Below, one piece after another: positions 12,497 to 13,484 of a stretch of DNA of 13,484 nucleotides. The translations under genes were made by a program, and so were the position numbers. Every line of letters starts with the position of its first letter. Position 1 is the stretch's first letter. The DNA comes from CAZLLV01 sp964560325. GTDB lineage: Bacteria; Acidobacteriota; Thermoanaerobaculia; Multivoradales; DATKCC01. Location: NCBI GenBank assembly GCA_964560325.1, contig CAZLLV010000326.1:1-13484 (forward strand), given 5' to 3'. The notes under the pieces were generated by a model. The model worked only from the letters and a program-made list of their open reading frames with translations, did no database searches and was not told the DNA's origin.

Positions 12497-13484
12497 AAGG
12501 CGGGGCGATCGTAGCGCGCGAGCTCGAGGCGCAGGGGGTCCGGTTCCTCTTCACCCTGTGCGGCGGGCACATCTCTCCGATCCTGGTCGAGTCGAAGCGG
12601 CTCGGAATCCGGGTGATCGACGTGCGGCACGAGGTGAACGCCGTCTTCGCGGCCGACGCGGTGGCGCGGCTGACCGGCGTTCCCGGCGTGGCGGCGGTGA
12701 CCGCCGGCCCGGGGGTGACCAACACCGTGACGGCGCTTCAGAACGCGCGGATGGCGGAGTCGCCGCTCGTTCTCCTCGGCGGCGCGACGCCGACCCTCCT
12801 CGAAGGCCGGGGCGCCCTCCAAGACATCGATCAGCTCTCCGTCGTGCGGCCGCTGGTCAAGGAGGCGTTCGCCGTCGACCGGCTCCGCGATCTCGCGCCG
12901 ACCCTCGAGCGCGCCTTCCAGCTCGCGCGCGACGGCGTGCCCGGCCCCGTCTTCGTACAGGTTCCGGTCGACCTGCTCTACGACGAGGAGCTGGTGCGCG
13001 GCTGGTACGGCGGCAAGGGGGGCAAGGGGATCGCGGCCAAGCTTCTCCAGCTCTACCTCCGGTTCCACGCCTGGCGGCTCTTCCGGGGAGCGTCCGGAGC
13101 CTCCGAGGCGGCCGAGAGCGAGCCGGCCGCCGCCGAAGCACCGAGGCCCGACGCTGCCGACGTCCGCCGCGCGGCACGACTCCTTCGCAAGGCGAAGCGG
13201 CCGGTGCTGGTGGTCGGAACGGGCGCGCTCACGGACCCGGATGGAGCCGAGGCGGTGGTGGCCGCGGTCGAAGCGATCGGCGTGCCGACCTATCTCGCGG
13301 GCATGGCGCGCGGCCTCCTGGGTGCGGAGCACCCGCTCCAGCTCCGGCACGGCCGCACGGCGGCCTTGAAGCGCTCCGACCTGGTGATCCTCGCCGGCTT
13401 CCCGGTCGACTTCCGGCTCGACTACGGGCGCAAGATCGCGCGCAAGGCGAAGCTGGTCGCCGCCGGGCGCGACCGGTCGCTCCT
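12493..13484 (+). CDS. ILVBL/HACL2-like thiamine diphosphate enzyme (3' end outside window)
   Basis: The first 330 codons of a TPP-dependent enzyme; the stop lies beyond the window (family length about 550-630). The N-terminal pyrimidine-binding domain includes FTLCGGHISPILVE (20-33), RHEVNAVFAADAVARLTG (45-62, with cofactor-activating E47), AAVTAGPGVTNTVTA (67-81) and a GALQDIDQLS motif (107-116). A central domain begins near 225, with AKRPVLVVG, GMARGLLG..HPLQLRHGRTAALKRSD and DFRLDYGRK. These stretches recall human ILVBL (HACL2, 2-hydroxyacyl-CoA lyase 2) more closely than acetolactate synthase; this is from memory, without an alignment. The loop at about 165-220 is basic then Ala/Glu-rich. 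Cleavage of 2-hydroxyacyl-CoA fits the coupled thioesterase, but acetolactate synthase-like or oxalyl-CoA decarboxylase-like activity remains possible. Confidence 0.85.
   Translation, partial: MKGGAIVARELEAQGVRFLFTLCGGHISPILVESKRLGIRVIDVRHEVNAVFAADAVARLTGVPGVAAVTAGPGVTNTVTALQNARMAESPLVLLGGATPTLLEGRGALQDIDQLSVVRPLVKEAFAVDRLRDLAPTLERAFQLARDGVPGPVFVQVPVDLLYDEELVRGWYGGKGGKGIAAKLLQLYLRFHAWRLFRGASGASEAAESEPAAAEAPRPDAADVRRAARLLRKAKRPVLVVGTGALTDPDGAEAVVAAVEAIGVPTYLAGMARGLLGAEHPLQLRHGRTAALKRSDLVILAGFPVDFRLDYGRKIARKAKLVAAGRDRSL

Noticed and set aside
12007..13350. 447-residue - strand open frame opposite the thioesterase and TPP enzyme
   Set aside because: No recognisable motif and Arg/Ala-rich; the + strand genes are well supported by family motifs.
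1..13484. CRISPR arrays, transposases, phage genes, rRNA
   Set aside because: Reading both strands showed no spaced direct repeats, no transposase or integrase motifs and no rRNA-like sequence.

Overview
High-GC bacterial DNA with densely packed genes. The gene content suggests an Acidobacteriota-like organism, possibly Thermoanaerobaculia: an SLH-like domain at the end of the first protein, an ILVBL-type TPP enzyme, a bacilliredoxin, and short leader regions. This taxonomic guess rests on gene content alone and is tentative.

Left part (1-5414, + strand). The window opens in the C-terminal part of a protein with an SLH-like tail, followed closely by a CDP-alcohol phosphatidyltransferase (PgsA type). 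After an 88-bp gap comes a tight five-gene sulfur cluster (1210-5414). It encodes a TauE/SafE exporter, two short YeeE/YedE (thiosulfate-transporter type) membrane proteins, a three-domain persulfide dioxygenase-rhodanese of CstB architecture, and a sigma-70 (ECF-like) factor with a cysteine-rich C-terminal extension. Together these look like a module for moving and oxidising reactive sulfur (import of thiosulfate or sulfane sulfur, oxidation of persulfide to sulfite, sulfite export), possibly with its own redox- or metal-sensing sigma factor.

Middle part (5411-7859, - strand). Converging on the sigma gene and sharing a CTAG with its stop codon is a three-gene operon read leftward. It encodes a secreted DJ-1/PfpI-family protein, a 32-residue single-span membrane peptide, and a PutP-type sodium/solute symporter, with ATGA overlaps at both junctions. 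The tiny peptide is a good candidate for a transporter accessory subunit.

Right-middle part (8071-9296, + strand). A bacilliredoxin (CGC motif), a 95-residue protein of unknown function and a DUF423 membrane protein follow. A 124-bp intergenic element with 31-bp imperfect terminal inverted repeats lies between the first two genes. It overlaps the bacilliredoxin stop codon and abuts the ribosome binding site of the next gene.

Right part (9297-13484, + strand). A 411-bp gene-free region with two stable hairpins precedes a complete L-glutamate-gamma-semialdehyde dehydrogenase (PruA, second step of proline breakdown). This links functionally to the PutP-like transporter, but no proline dehydrogenase is in the window. 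Next is an XRE-type regulator behind a near-consensus sigma-70 promoter, with a 20-bp perfect palindrome inside its coding region. The window ends with a translationally coupled pair: a PaaI/hotdog thioesterase and a TPP enzyme closely resembling human ILVBL/HACL2 (2-hydroxyacyl-CoA lyase 2), cut by the window edge.
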